DNA of 64,000 nucleotides from Gammaproteobacteria bacterium (lineage in GTDB: Bacteria > Pseudomonadota > Gammaproteobacteria > Steroidobacterales > PWYM01), in the NCBI GenBank assembly GCA_007693855.1, contig RECU01000053.1:1-64000 (forward strand). Reading direction: 5' to 3'. Positions 11,766-20,822 of this stretch are shown here, piece after piece. Position 1 is the stretch's first letter; each line of letters starts with the position of its first letter. A program made the translations under genes and the position numbers. The notes beneath the pieces were generated by a model. That model made no database searches. It was not told the origin of the DNA and saw only the letters and a program-made list of their open reading frames with translations.

Positions 11766-12368
11766 ATGATTGCTATCGCCTCACGACCCCTCCAGGCCGC
11801 TGTCGCGGCCTTCGCCCTGCTGATCGCCCCGCCGCTGACCGCCGAGGCACCGCTGCCCAATTTCCCGAAGGTTGAATTCACCACCACACTGGGCAACTTC
11901 ACGGTCGAACTGGACACCCGCCGGGCGCCCCACACGGTACGCAATTTTCTCGGGCTGGTGGCCGACGGCCACTACGAGGGACTGATCTTCCACCGCGTGA
12001 TCCAGGGGTTTGTCGTCCAGGGTGGCGGCTACACACCCGACTTCGACCTGCGTCCGGTGGCCGACGAGGTCATCAACGAGTCCGGCAACGGGCTGTCGAA
12101 CCGCCGCGGCACCATCGCCATGGCGCGCACCAATGAGCCACACTCGGCCAACAGCCAGTTCTACATCAACCTGGTCGACAACCTCTCGCTTGATCCGCAA
12201 CCCAGCCGCTGGGGTTACACCGTGTTCGGCAGCGTCGTGGCTGGCATGGAGACGGTCGACGCGATCGGCGGCGTCGCCACGGCTTCCGGCGGTCCGTTCG
12301 AGCGCGACGTGCCGCAGGCCCCGGTGATCATCACCGGGGCACGCCTGGTCAACGGCGGAGGCGGCTGA
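11766..12368 (+). CDS. Periplasmic cyclophilin-type peptidyl-prolyl isomerase
   Basis: 200 residues from MIAIASRPLQ; GGAG lies 10 bases upstream. An ATG at 11742 would add eight residues. An N-terminal signal peptide (hydrophobic AAVAAFALLIAP, then LTAEA) indicates export. The cyclophilin core contains LIFHRVIQGFVVQGGGY, RRGTIAMART, NSQFYINLVDN and YTVFGSVVAGMETVD. The active-site Arg (FHRVI) and QxG are intact. It catalyses proline cis-trans isomerisation of exported proteins, like E. coli PpiA. It lies 29 bases after folD and next to lpxH, a common gammaproteobacterial arrangement. Confidence 0.9.
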   Translation: MIAIASRPLQAAVAAFALLIAPPLTAEAPLPNFPKVEFTTTLGNFTVELDTRRAPHTVRNFLGLVADGHYEGLIFHRVIQGFVVQGGGYTPDFDLRPVADEVINESGNGLSNRRGTIAMARTNEPHSANSQFYINLVDNLSLDPQPSRWGYTVFGSVVAGMETVDAIGGVATASGGPFERDVPQAPVIITGARLVNGGGG

Positions 12369-12379
12369 GCCGGCGCGTC

Positions 12380-13147
12380 TTGACCTGGCTGTTCATCTCC
12401 GACCTCCACCTTTCACCGGATCGCCCGGACATCACCCGCCAGTTCGAAGCGTTTCTGTCGACGTGGCGTGGCCGTACCCGCCATCTCTATGTGCTGGGCG
12501 ATCTGTTCGACGTCTGGCTGGGGGACGATATGGGCGGGGCGCTGGGCCAGCAGGTGGCCAGAGCGCTGCGCCACCAGCGGGAGGCCGGCGCGGAGGTCGC
12601 GTTGATGCACGGCAACCGCGACTTCCTGCTCGGCCGGCGCTTCGCCGAGTCCTGCGGCGCCACCCTGCTCACCGATCCCTGCGTTCGCGAGATTCACGGG
12701 CGTCGCGTGCTGCTCAGCCATGGCGACCTGTTATGCACGGACGACCACAGCTACCAGCGGATGCGCCGCGTATTCCACCAGCCGCTGGTCCAGCGGGGCT
12801 TTCTTGTCCTGCCCCAGCGGCTACGCCAGCGCATCGGCGCGCGATTGCGTGCACGCAGCCAGCGGGAGATCGCCGACAAGCCCACCGAGATCATGGACGT
12901 CAACGCGCAGGCGGTCAGCGATGCCCTGCGCCGCCATGGCGTGGACTGCCTGCTGCACGGCCATACCCACCGCCCGGCGGTCCACCCGCTCGACCTCGAT
13001 GGTCGCGCGGCCACGCGGATCGTGCTGGGAGACTGGTACACCCAGGGCAGCGCGCTGGTCTGGGACGAGCGTGGCTTTGAGCTCAAGCAGCTGCCGCGGC
13101 CACCGGCAGCCCGGAATGGAAGCGGAACTGCGGATCCGGGCGGGTAA
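12380..13147 (+). CDS. lpxH: UDP-2,3-diacylglucosamine diphosphatase
   Basis: 255 residues from a TTG start that yields MTWLFISDLHL, the usual N-terminus. The calcineurin-like metal motifs are intact: SDLHLSPDRP, LGDLFDVWLGDD, MHGNRDFLLG, LLSHGDLLCTDD and LLHGHTHRPAVH. LpxH hydrolyses UDP-2,3-diacylglucosamine to lipid X in lipid A synthesis at the inner membrane. The last about 20 codons overlap the 3' end of convergent miaE by 65 bases, giving a Pro/Arg/Gly-rich tail that may not be conserved. Confidence 0.95.
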   Translation: MTWLFISDLHLSPDRPDITRQFEAFLSTWRGRTRHLYVLGDLFDVWLGDDMGGALGQQVARALRHQREAGAEVALMHGNRDFLLGRRFAESCGATLLTDPCVREIHGRRVLLSHGDLLCTDDHSYQRMRRVFHQPLVQRGFLVLPQRLRQRIGARLRARSQREIADKPTEIMDVNAQAVSDALRRHGVDCLLHGHTHRPAVHPLDLDGRAATRIVLGDWYTQGSALVWDERGFELKQLPRPPAARNGSGTADPGG

Positions 13148-13733
13148 TCAGCCCCGCCTCGGCGACGGCCAGCTGCCCAAGTCGCGTCTCGATCTCGGCC
13201 GGATCGGCCACCCGGCGGGCCAGCGCCAGGTAGTTCTCGAAATGGCGGGCCTCCGAGGCCAGCAGGCCCGCATAGAAGCGGCCCACATCTTCCGGCAGTC
13301 GCGGCGCGAGCAGCGCGAAGCGTTCGCAGGAACGCGCCTCGATCAGGGCGCCCACCAGCAGCGTGTCGACCAGCCTGCCGGGTTCGGTGCGGCGCAGCTC
13401 GGCCCTGAGCCCGCCGGCGTAGCGCGATGCCGACAGCGCCCGCCAGGCCACGCCGCGCCGCTGCATCAAGGCCCGCACCTGCTCGAAGTGCCGCAGTTCC
13501 TCGCGGGCGAGCCTGGACATGCGGTCGACCAGCCAATCATGCTGCGGATAGCGGTGCAGCGTGGCGAGCGCAGTGGCGGCGGCCTTCTGCTCGCAGGCGG
13601 CATGGTCGAGCAGCAGCACCGGCAGCTCGGTCAGCGCACGGGTCACCCAGGCTGCAGGCGTGGGCACCGGCAGGAAGGCCGCGATCGCCGGCGGCACGCT
13701 GACCGGCACGGCCTCCGGCGCGGCCGGGGTCAT
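13083..13733 (-). CDS. miaE: tRNA-(ms2io6A) hydroxylase MiaE
   Basis: 216 residues with a ferritin-like di-iron fold. Carboxylate/His motifs appear in order: CEQKAAATALATL, REELRHFEQVR, IEARSCERFA and SEARHFENY. MiaE is an O2-dependent monooxygenase that hydroxylates the isopentenyl group of ms2i6A at position 37 of tRNAs reading UNN codons. Its stop end overlaps convergent lpxH by 65 bases. Its start overlaps the kinase stop by four bases, suggesting co-translation. The reaction needs oxygen, in line with an aerobic host. Confidence 0.9.
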   Translation of the reverse strand: MTPAAPEAVPVSVPPAIAAFLPVPTPAAWVTRALTELPVLLLDHAACEQKAAATALATLHRYPQHDWLVDRMSRLAREELRHFEQVRALMQRRGVAWRALSASRYAGGLRAELRRTEPGRLVDTLLVGALIEARSCERFALLAPRLPEDVGRFYAGLLASEARHFENYLALARRVADPAEIETRLGQLAVAEAGLITRPDPQFRFHSGLPVAAAAA

Positions 13734-14932
13734 GCCGCCGCCTCCAGCGCCATCAGCAGATGCGCGGTCGATTCGAAGCGCGCAGAGGGCTCGGCCGCCA
13801 TCATCCGGTGCACCAGCGGCTGATACTCCGCGAGCGTCGGGGGGAGCGCCGGGCGGGGGGCGTTACGGTGTTGATAGACCAGCGCCATGGGCGTGCGCGC
13901 ATGGAACGGGCGCTCGCCGGTCAGCATCTCGAAGAGCATGATGCCGAGGCTGTAGCCGTCCGAGCGCTCGTCCATCGGCGCGCCATGGCCCTGCTCGGGG
14001 CTCATGTACCAAGGGGTGCCGAAAATCATCCCCGGACTGGTGATGGCCTGCTCGCTGCGCATCGCCTTGGCCAGACCGAAGTCGATCAGCACCGGGGTGT
14101 CATCCTCACGCAGCATGACATTGGCCGGCTTCAGATCACGGTGCAGCACGCCCAGGCCGTGGACCGCCAGCAGCCCGCGGGCGATCCCCCGAGCCATGGC
14201 CAGCGCCTCGTCTGGCGCGATACCCTGGGCGATCCGGGTGGCCAGCGTGCCGCCTGACAGGTATTCCATGGCGATCCAGGCCTGATCGTCGGCGACGCCG
14301 ATGTCGTGGATCTGCACGACGTTAGGGTGCTCCAGTCCGGCGATGCACTCGTATTCGGCAAGAAACCGCGCATACAGCAGTCCGGCATCGAGCTCGACCG
14401 CCCCGCCTTGCAGCAGCTTGTAGACCCGCGTCTCGCCGCTGTCCGCGTGCTCGGCAAGCAGCACGCTGGAGAACTCACCTGCGTGGAGGGTCTCGCGGGT
14501 CTGCCAGCCCCGGGGCAGACCCGCGCCGTGCGTCGCCGGCCGCGGACGCCGTGACGCCAGCGCCTGGCGCAGCGCGGCCACCAGGCCGTCGTGGCGCAGG
14601 CGTTCAAGGGGCAGATAATCCTCGGCCCCCGCCTTGACCGCCCGCACGGCGAGGGCTTCGTCACCGCCGCGCGCCAGGGCCACCACCGGCGGGAAGCCCG
14701 GACGGCGCGCATAGCGGCCGAGCCACTCCAGGGCCGCCTCACGCCCCTCATCCAGGCTGAGCACCACGAGATCGAAGTCCCCACCGCCAAACTCGTCGGG
14801 CATCCCGCGCGCGGCGGCCGGCGCCAGCTCGGTGAACTGTGCCGTGGGCCAGACCACATGGATGTGATGGCGCAGCCACTCCCGAGCGGGCGTCTCAGCC
14901 TCGATGACCAGCACTCTCAGCCCCTCGGACAT
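13730..14932 (-). CDS. Pseudo-receiver/Ser-Thr protein kinase fusion
   Basis: 400 residues. Residues about 5-125 align to a response-regulator receiver domain (VLVIEAETPAREWL, FDLVVLSLDEG, KAGAEDYLP). The phospho-accepting Asp is Ser59, the switch Thr is Ala and the conserved Lys is Leu, so phosphotransfer is unlikely. Residues about 140-400 are a Hanks-type kinase with invariant Lys in RVYKLL, HRDLKPANVM near 263, DFGLA near 285, GTPWYMSPEQ and a C-lobe DGYSLGIMLFEML. It has no membrane segment and should be cytoplasmic. Neighbours miaE and purF do not reveal a target. The start is ATG. The function is unknown beyond kinase activity. Confidence 0.85.
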   Translation of the reverse strand: MSEGLRVLVIEAETPAREWLRHHIHVVWPTAQFTELAPAAARGMPDEFGGGDFDLVVLSLDEGREAALEWLGRYARRPGFPPVVALARGGDEALAVRAVKAGAEDYLPLERLRHDGLVAALRQALASRRPRPATHGAGLPRGWQTRETLHAGEFSSVLLAEHADSGETRVYKLLQGGAVELDAGLLYARFLAEYECIAGLEHPNVVQIHDIGVADDQAWIAMEYLSGGTLATRIAQGIAPDEALAMARGIARGLLAVHGLGVLHRDLKPANVMLREDDTPVLIDFGLAKAMRSEQAITSPGMIFGTPWYMSPEQGHGAPMDERSDGYSLGIMLFEMLTGERPFHARTPMALVYQHRNAPRPALPPTLAEYQPLVHRMMAAEPSARFESTAHLLMALEAAA

Positions 14933-14946
14933 CGCGCGCGCGGCGC

Positions 14947-16491
14947 TCAGCGCATCGCCGCGAGGTTCTCGGCGTCGCTGTCGTCTTCCACCGGACCGTC
15001 GCGATAGCCGCCAACGCTCTCGGCGGGACGCGCGAATGACGCGTCGCGTCGGGACGCCTCGAGATCCGCAAGGTACTCGGCGGTGATGTCCCCGGTGACG
15101 TATTCACCGGAGAAACACGAGGTGTCGAAGGCTTCGATGGCCGCGTGATCGTGGCGCACGGCGCGGATCAGGTCAGGCAGCTGCTGGTAAATCAGCCAGT
15201 CGGCACCAATCAGCTGCGCCACGGCCTCTTCGCTGCGGCCGTTGGCGACCAGCTCGCTGGCCGCCGGCATATCGATGCCGTACACGTTCGGATACCGCAC
15301 CGGCGGCGCCGCGGAGGCGAAATATACCCGTCGGGCGCCGGCCTCGCGCGCCATCTCGATGATCTGCTGGGAGGTCGTGCCGCGCACGATCGAGTCATCG
15401 ACCAGCAGCACATTCTTGCCGCGGAACTCGAGATCGATGGCATTGAGCTTGCGGCGCACGGATTTCCGCCGCAGCGCCTGACCCGGCATGATGAACGTCC
15501 GCCCGATGTACCGGTTCTTGATGAAGCCTTCGCGGTATTTCACGCCGAGCCGATGGGCCACCTGGAGTGCGCTGGTTCGGCTGGTGTCAGGAATCGGGAT
15601 CACCACATCGATGTCGTGATCGGGGCGCTGGCGGGTGATGCGCTCGGCCAGGGCCTCCCCCATGCGCAGGCGCGACTTGTACACCGAAATATTGTCGATG
15701 ATCGAGTCCGGCCGCGCGAAATAGACATACTCGAACAGGCAGGGGGTATAGCTGGCCGGACCCCCGCAGGGATCGGTGTAAAGCCTGCCCTGGTGGTCGA
15801 TGAACACTGCCTCGCCCGGGCGCACGTCGCGCACCAGCTCGAAGCCGAGCGCGTCGAGCGCGACGCTCTCGGAGGCGATCATATGCTCGACACCCGCGCG
15901 CGTCTCACGCCGGCCGATCACCGCAGGACGGATGCCATGACGATCCCGGAAAGCGACGATCCCGTGGCCGCTGATCAGTGCCACCACGGCATACCCGCCG
16001 CGGCACCGCCGATGTACCGCCTCGACCGCGCGGAACACATCGCTCACGTCGAGGCGCCCGTTGGACAGGCTCGCGAGCTCGTGGGCGAAAACGTTCAGCA
16101 GCAGCTCGGAATCCGAGCCGGTGTTGAGATGACGGCGGTCTTCACGCACCAGCAGCTCGGAGAGCTCGGCGGCATTGGTGAGGTTGCCGTTGTGTCCGAG
16201 GCAGATGCCAAACGGAGAATTCACGTAGAACGGCTGGGCCTCGGAGGAACTCGAGCAGCCGGCCGTCGGATAGCGCACATGACCGATGCCGACGTTGCCC
16301 TTGAGGCGCAGCATGTGCCGCTGCTGGAAGACGTCGCGGACCAGCCCGTTGCTCTTGCGCATGTGCAGCCGTCCGCGGTCCTCCGTGACGATGCCCGCGG
16401 CGTCCTGGCCACGGTGCTGGAGGACGGTCAGGGCATCATAGATCCCCTGGTTGACGGGCTCACGCCCGACGATGCCGACAATTCCACACAT
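14947..16491 (-). CDS. purF: Amidophosphoribosyltransferase
   Basis: 514 residues beginning MCGIVGIVG, so Cys2 is the N-terminal nucleophile of the glutamine amidotransferase and no propeptide is present. The C-terminal phosphoribosyltransferase domain carries the PRPP loop [15 protein letters not shown] and also IPIPDTSR and GYAVV. PurF makes phosphoribosylamine from PRPP and glutamine, the first committed step of purine synthesis. It lies three bases after cvpA, and they probably share a transcript. Confidence 0.97.
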   Translation of the reverse strand: MCGIVGIVGREPVNQGIYDALTVLQHRGQDAAGIVTEDRGRLHMRKSNGLVRDVFQQRHMLRLKGNVGIGHVRYPTAGCSSSSEAQPFYVNSPFGICLGHNGNLTNAAELSELLVREDRRHLNTGSDSELLLNVFAHELASLSNGRLDVSDVFRAVEAVHRRCRGGYAVVALISGHGIVAFRDRHGIRPAVIGRRETRAGVEHMIASESVALDALGFELVRDVRPGEAVFIDHQGRLYTDPCGGPASYTPCLFEYVYFARPDSIIDNISVYKSRLRMGEALAERITRQRPDHDIDVVIPIPDTSRTSALQVAHRLGVKYREGFIKNRYIGRTFIMPGQALRRKSVRRKLNAIDLEFRGKNVLLVDDSIVRGTTSQQIIEMAREAGARRVYFASAAPPVRYPNVYGIDMPAASELVANGRSEEAVAQLIGADWLIYQQLPDLIRAVRHDHAAIEAFDTSCFSGEYVTGDITAEYLADLEASRRDASFARPAESVGGYRDGPVEDDSDAENLAAMR

Positions 16492-16494
16492 ACC

Positions 16495-16992
16495 CTACTG
16501 CCACTCCCTGGTCATCAGCCGGTCACCCGCCTCCTCGGCCAGCGCACGGATGCCGTCGGCGAGCTGCTCGCCGTAAGGTATCAGCCGCGACTGCTGCCAC
16601 CACGGATCCGTCGTCATGCCCGCGAACTGGCCACCGATCACCAGCACGCCGACCAGTGCCACACCGCGGCCGAAGCCAAACAGCATGCCGAGCATGCGGT
16701 CGGTGCCGGTCAATCCCGTCCCGCGCACCAGCAGCCCCAGCACCAGATTGACCAGCATGCCGCCAATCAGCACGCCGAAAAACAGGCTGCCGCGCGCGAC
16801 CCAGAGCTGAATGGTCGGCGACTCGTCGAGTGCGCCCAGCCAGGGGTCGAGCACCCAGGCATAGCGCAGCGCCACCCACACCGCCAGCACCAATGCCGCC
16901 AGTGACACCGCCTCACGCACGAAACCGCGCACGAAACCGATCAGCACGGAAATCGACACCAGTACGATCAGGGCGTAGTCGACGACAGACAT
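16495..16992 (-). CDS. cvpA: CvpA family membrane protein
   Basis: 165 residues with about four membrane segments, starting MSVVDYALIVLVSISVLIGFVRGFVREA, the typical CvpA N-terminus. A second motif, GTDRMLGMLFGFGRGVALVG, is the family signature. It is needed for colicin V production in E. coli; its wider role in envelope stress is incompletely known. It is fused by context to purF, as in most gammaproteobacteria. Confidence 0.93.
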   Translation of the reverse strand: MSVVDYALIVLVSISVLIGFVRGFVREAVSLAALVLAVWVALRYAWVLDPWLGALDESPTIQLWVARGSLFFGVLIGGMLVNLVLGLLVRGTGLTGTDRMLGMLFGFGRGVALVGVLVIGGQFAGMTTDPWWQQSRLIPYGEQLADGIRALAEEAGDRLMTREWQ

Positions 16993-17074
16993 GCTAGGGC
17001 CGGGGCAAGTCAGGGAGCGCGAAGGCCGCGCATTCTAGCAGACTCCAGACACCGGGGCGGGACGCGCCGGGCAC

Positions 17075-17737
17075 TCACTCCGGCACGGCCTGGCCGCGGT
17101 AGCCATCAGCCACCAGGCGCGCGAGCAGCGTGTCGGCTTCCTCGCGGCTGCCCGCCGGGCCCACGCGCACGCGATGCAGGACCCGGCCGTCAGACTCGTG
17201 GCGGGTCACGAAACTCTGATAGCGCCGCTCGCGCAGTTCTGCGGCGAGCCGATCAGCATTGTCGCGGTTACCAAAGCTGCCCAACTGGATCACCCAGTTC
17301 TCCCCCGGTGCTGCCGGCGCTGTCGGGGGCGCTGTCGGGGGCGCCGGCGTCGGCTCGACGGGCGGTTCGGCCCGCGCTGGCGGGGCCGGCGCAGGTTCCG
17401 CGGCCGGCTCCGGTGACGGCTCGGCCACGGGAGCCACATCGGTCGCCGGCGTCGTGTCTGCCGGCGCCTCTCTCGGCTGCGGGACCGGGGCGGGCGAAGG
17501 GGTCGGGACTGGCGCTTCTGCGGCGGGCGTCGGCGGCGCCGTGGGTGTGTCGCGCTGTTGCTCCAGGCGCACGGTCCGCGTGCGGGCGTCGGTGTCGTCG
17601 GCAGGCGGCAACGCCACCGCAGGCCGCTCCACCCGCGTCTCCGGGTCAGGGCCGTCGAGAAACAGCGGAATCACCAGCACCGCCGCGAGCACCAGCAATA
17701 CGGCGCCGACGATGCGTTCCTTCAGCTTTCTGTCCAT
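17075..17737 (-). CDS. DedD-like SPOR-domain division protein
   Basis: 220 residues from MDRKLKERIVGAVLLVLAAVLVIPLFLDG, a short cytoplasmic tail and a single membrane anchor. A roughly 100-residue low-complexity Pro/Ala/Glu linker spans the periplasm. The C-terminal SPOR domain (ENWVIQLGSFGNRDNADRLAAEL to DTLLARLVADGYRGQAV) should bind denuded peptidoglycan at the septum. This layout and place (folC-dedD-cvpA) match DedD. The linker is highly GC-rich and repetitive, so its length may vary between strains. Confidence 0.88.
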   Translation of the reverse strand: MDRKLKERIVGAVLLVLAAVLVIPLFLDGPDPETRVERPAVALPPADDTDARTRTVRLEQQRDTPTAPPTPAAEAPVPTPSPAPVPQPREAPADTTPATDVAPVAEPSPEPAAEPAPAPPARAEPPVEPTPAPPTAPPTAPAAPGENWVIQLGSFGNRDNADRLAAELRERRYQSFVTRHESDGRVLHRVRVGPAGSREEADTLLARLVADGYRGQAVPE

Positions 17738-17759
17738 GACAAACGCCCGGGCTTTGGCA

Positions 17760-19043
17760 TCAGGCCTCCGATGATAGCCCAAGCCAGGCCATGGCGGGAC
17801 CGGCGACATGGAACGAGCCTGCCACCAGCACGCGATCGCCCGGCCGCGCGCGCTCGGCCGCGGCGGCACAGGCTTCGGCCACGCCGGGCCAGGCCGAGGC
17901 CCGCCCCCCACCCACCTCGCCGAGTGCCTCGCAGAGCCTGGCGGTGGTCAGGGCACGGGGGGAATCGGCCGGCACGAACAGCCATTCATCGACTTCGGCG
18001 GCCAGCGCACCGAGCACGCCTCGCACGTCCTTCGTCTCGAGCCCCCCGAACACGCAGAGGCGACGCCCTGGCACGGGCGCGGCGGCCAGCGTGTCGGCCA
18101 GGGCCGCCGCCGCCGCGGGATTGTGGGCCACGTCGAGCCACCACTCCACGTCGGCCTGGCGCACGCGTTGCCCACGCGCGGCCAGGCGCGCAGCACCGAG
18201 CGCAGGCGCGAGCTCAGCCATCCGCGAGAACCCCAGACAGGCCTCCAGCAGCGCCATCGCCGATGCCGCATTGCCATACTGGACCTGGCCGGCCAGTGGG
18301 GGCGCTGGCAGGCCAGACAGGCGCCCGCCCGGGGACTCGTAGCACCAGCGACCCTCCGACTCGGCGCGGGCGTGGTAGTCCCGACCAATACACCACAGTT
18401 CGGCGTCGATCGCCCGGGCATGCGCGAGCAACGAGGACGGTGGCGCAGGATCGCCGCAGATCGCCGGGCGGCCAGCGCGGAAGATGCCGGCCTTCTCATG
18501 ACCGATCGACTCGCGATCTGGCCCCAGCCAGTCGACGTGATCCAGCGCCACCGAGGCCACCAGGGCCCCTGCGGGGCTGACCGCGTTGACCGCATCCAGG
18601 CGTCCGCCGAGGCCCACTTCCAGCACGCGGGCGGTGCAGCCGGCCTGGGCGAAGGCCGACAGCGCCGCCAGTGTGCCGTACTCGAAGTAGGTCAGCGGGA
18701 CCTGGCCGCGCGCCTGCTCGACTTCGGCGAAGGCGGCGAGCAGCCCCGCGTCGTCAATGCAGGCATCGTCGATGACCACCCGCTCGTGATACCGCAACAG
18801 ATGCGGCGAGGTGTAGAGGCCTACGCGATAGCCACCCGCCGACAGCATCGCCGCCAGGTAGGCCGCGCACGACCCTTTACCGTTGGTGCCGCCGACCAGC
18901 AGGGTAAGCGCGCCCGAGCCGGCGGCAGGCAGTCGCGAGAGCACGGTTGCGACGCGCTCGAGACCGAGTTCGATACCGGCAGCGTTCAGCCGTTCCTGCC
19001 ACGCCAGCCAGTCCGCGACGCGATCGAACGGCGGGGCATCCAT
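17760..19043 (-). CDS. folC: Dihydrofolate/folylpolyglutamate synthase
   Basis: 427 residues. Mur-ligase fold with P-loop GGTNGKGS near 50, SPHLLRYHERVVID, the Mg-binding LEVGLGGRLDAVN and SVALDHVDWLG, then DVAHNPAAAAALADTL near 300. FolC adds glutamate to dihydropteroate and to tetrahydrofolate in the cytoplasm. It follows accD and precedes dedD. Confidence 0.96.
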   Translation of the reverse strand: MDAPPFDRVADWLAWQERLNAAGIELGLERVATVLSRLPAAGSGALTLLVGGTNGKGSCAAYLAAMLSAGGYRVGLYTSPHLLRYHERVVIDDACIDDAGLLAAFAEVEQARGQVPLTYFEYGTLAALSAFAQAGCTARVLEVGLGGRLDAVNAVSPAGALVASVALDHVDWLGPDRESIGHEKAGIFRAGRPAICGDPAPPSSLLAHARAIDAELWCIGRDYHARAESEGRWCYESPGGRLSGLPAPPLAGQVQYGNAASAMALLEACLGFSRMAELAPALGAARLAARGQRVRQADVEWWLDVAHNPAAAAALADTLAAAPVPGRRLCVFGGLETKDVRGVLGALAAEVDEWLFVPADSPRALTTARLCEALGEVGGGRASAWPGVAEACAAAAERARPGDRVLVAGSFHVAGPAMAWLGLSSEA

Positions 19044-19057
19044 GCCAGGCGACGGTG

Positions 19058-19933
19058 TCAGATGACCACCGCCTGCTCCGGCACCGGCCGCCCGGTGAGT
19101 TTACAGAGCAGCGCCGCGATCTCGTCGCGCATGCTGCGCCGATCGATGATCATGTCAAGCGCGCCGTGTTCGAGCAGGAATTCACTGCGCTGAAAGCCCT
19201 CCGGCAGCGTTTCACGTACCGTCTGCTCGATCACGCGCGGACCGGCGAAACCGATCAGCGCCTTGGGCTCGCCGATGTTGATGTCGCCGAGCATCGCCAG
19301 GCTGGCCGACACACCGCCGGTGGTGGGGTCGGTCAATACCGAGATGAACGGCAGGCCTGCCTCGGAGAGCTCGGCCAGTGCCGCACTGGTCTTGGCCATC
19401 TGCAACAGCGAATACAAGGCCTCCTGCATTCGTGCGCCACCACTGGCGGAGAAATTCACCAGCGGGGTGTGGTGTTCGATCGCATGGCGCACGCCGCGCA
19501 CGAACCGCTCTCCCACCACCGAGCCCATCGAGCCACCCATGAAACGGAATTCGAAGGCACTGGCGACAATCGGCTGCGCCTTCAGCGTGCCGGACATGAC
19601 CACCAGCGCATCACGTTCGCCGGTGGCTTTCTGTGCCTGCACCAGACGGTCGCGGTACTTCTTGCTGTCGCGAAATTTCAGGGGATCGCTCGGCTCGAGT
19701 TCGGCGCCGATCTCTCGCCCGGAGTCCTGGTCGAGGAACAGCTCCAGGCGCAGACGCGCGCCGATGCGCATATGGTGGTTGCACTTGGGGCAGACGTGGA
19801 AATTCCGGTCGAGCTCCGGGCGGTACAGTGGTGCGCCGCAGGCCGGGCAGTTGATCCAGACGCCTTCGGGTACCGAACGCGTGCGTTTTTCCGTCTTGAT
19901 GCGCGAGGGCATCAGTTTCTCGAACCAGCTCAT
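19058..19933 (-). CDS. accD: Acetyl-CoA carboxylase carboxyltransferase subunit beta
   Basis: 291 residues from [17 protein letters not shown], the conserved N-terminus; a longer frame upstream is antisense to truA and is rejected. A GGGGG tract lies 7 bases before the ATG. The zinc ribbon CPACGAPLY...CPKCNHH is at about 27-50. Oxyanion-hole motifs follow: [15 protein letters not shown] and [11 protein letters not shown]. With AccA it transfers CO2 from carboxybiotin to acetyl-CoA for fatty acid synthesis. In Pseudomonas trpFBA lie between truA and accD; here they are absent. Confidence 0.97.
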   Translation of the reverse strand: MSWFEKLMPSRIKTEKRTRSVPEGVWINCPACGAPLYRPELDRNFHVCPKCNHHMRIGARLRLELFLDQDSGREIGAELEPSDPLKFRDSKKYRDRLVQAQKATGERDALVVMSGTLKAQPIVASAFEFRFMGGSMGSVVGERFVRGVRHAIEHHTPLVNFSASGGARMQEALYSLLQMAKTSAALAELSEAGLPFISVLTDPTTGGVSASLAMLGDINIGEPKALIGFAGPRVIEQTVRETLPEGFQRSEFLLEHGALDMIIDRRSMRDEIAALLCKLTGRPVPEQAVVI

Positions 19934-20021
19934 CCACAAGCCCCCGTCCTGGTGCAGTGTCTGCAATGATACGGTCTCGCCGGCACGCCGTGCATGCCGG
20001 CGTCCTGAATATCCCGGAACA

Positions 20022-20816
20022 TCAACGTCCCGGGCCGCCCCGCCTGCCCGCCGGCGCGGGCAGACCGAATCGCGCAGGGTAATCCACCCCGACCAGGCAC
20101 AGACCATGGGCCGGCGCGGTGATGCCCCGGTGATGTCGGTTGCGCCCGGCCAGCACCTCGGCAGCCCAGCCTGCACCGACCTCGCCACGGCCGATGCGAT
20201 AGAGCACCCCGACCAGGTTGCGCACCATGTGATGCAGAAACGCGTTGGCCGTGAACTCCAGGTGCAGGCACTCACCGTCCTCGCGCAGCGCGATGCGCTG
20301 CAGACGCCGCCAGGGCCGCTTGGCCTGACAGGCCGCTGCACGAAACGCCGTGAAATCATGCTCGCCCAACAGACTGACTGCCGCCGCGGTCATCGCTGGC
20401 ACATCCAGCGGCTGATGCACCCACCAGGCCCGCCGACGCAGCAGCGCCGAGCGCACAGGGGCCCGCAGCACGGTGTAGCGGTAGCGCCTCGCGACCGCCG
20501 AGTATCGGGCGTGAAAGTCAGCGTCCACCGGCCGCACCCACTGCACGGCCAGGTCGTCAGGCAGCGCACTGTTGACGCCCAGCAGCCACGCTCGCTCAGG
20601 CCGCTGGGCGGTGGTCAGAAAATGCACCACCTGGCCCGTGGCATGCACGCCCGTGTCGGTACGCCCGGCGGCCACGACGTCCACCGGGTGGTCGGCGACG
20701 CGGCTCAGCGCCGCCTGCAGTTCATCCTGGGCGCTGCGCGCATGCGGCTGCGTCTGCCAGCCGTGGAACCCCCCGCCGTCATACTCGACGCCGAGCGCGA
20801 ATTTCAACTCGGCCAT
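20022..20816 (-). CDS. truA: tRNA pseudouridine synthase A
   Basis: 264 residues. Starts [21 protein letters not shown]. The catalytic Asp lies in [18 protein letters not shown] (about 55), and the family motifs [14 protein letters not shown] and [16 protein letters not shown] follow. It converts U38-U40 in tRNA anticodon arms to pseudouridine. It begins six bases after the fimV stop, so translation with fimV is probably coupled, as elsewhere in the class. Confidence 0.97.
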   Translation of the reverse strand: MAELKFALGVEYDGGGFHGWQTQPHARSAQDELQAALSRVADHPVDVVAAGRTDTGVHATGQVVHFLTTAQRPERAWLLGVNSALPDDLAVQWVRPVDADFHARYSAVARRYRYTVLRAPVRSALLRRRAWWVHQPLDVPAMTAAAVSLLGEHDFTAFRAAACQAKRPWRRLQRIALREDGECLHLEFTANAFLHHMVRNLVGVLYRIGRGEVGAGWAAEVLAGRNRHHRGITAPAHGLCLVGVDYPARFGLPAPAGRRGGPGR

Positions 20817-20822
20817 GACGGA

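Noticed and set aside
15145-16905. A 586-codon plus-strand frame over purF and cvpA
   Set aside because: Antisense shadow of purF; His/Gln/Arg-rich translation without motifs or ribosome binding site.
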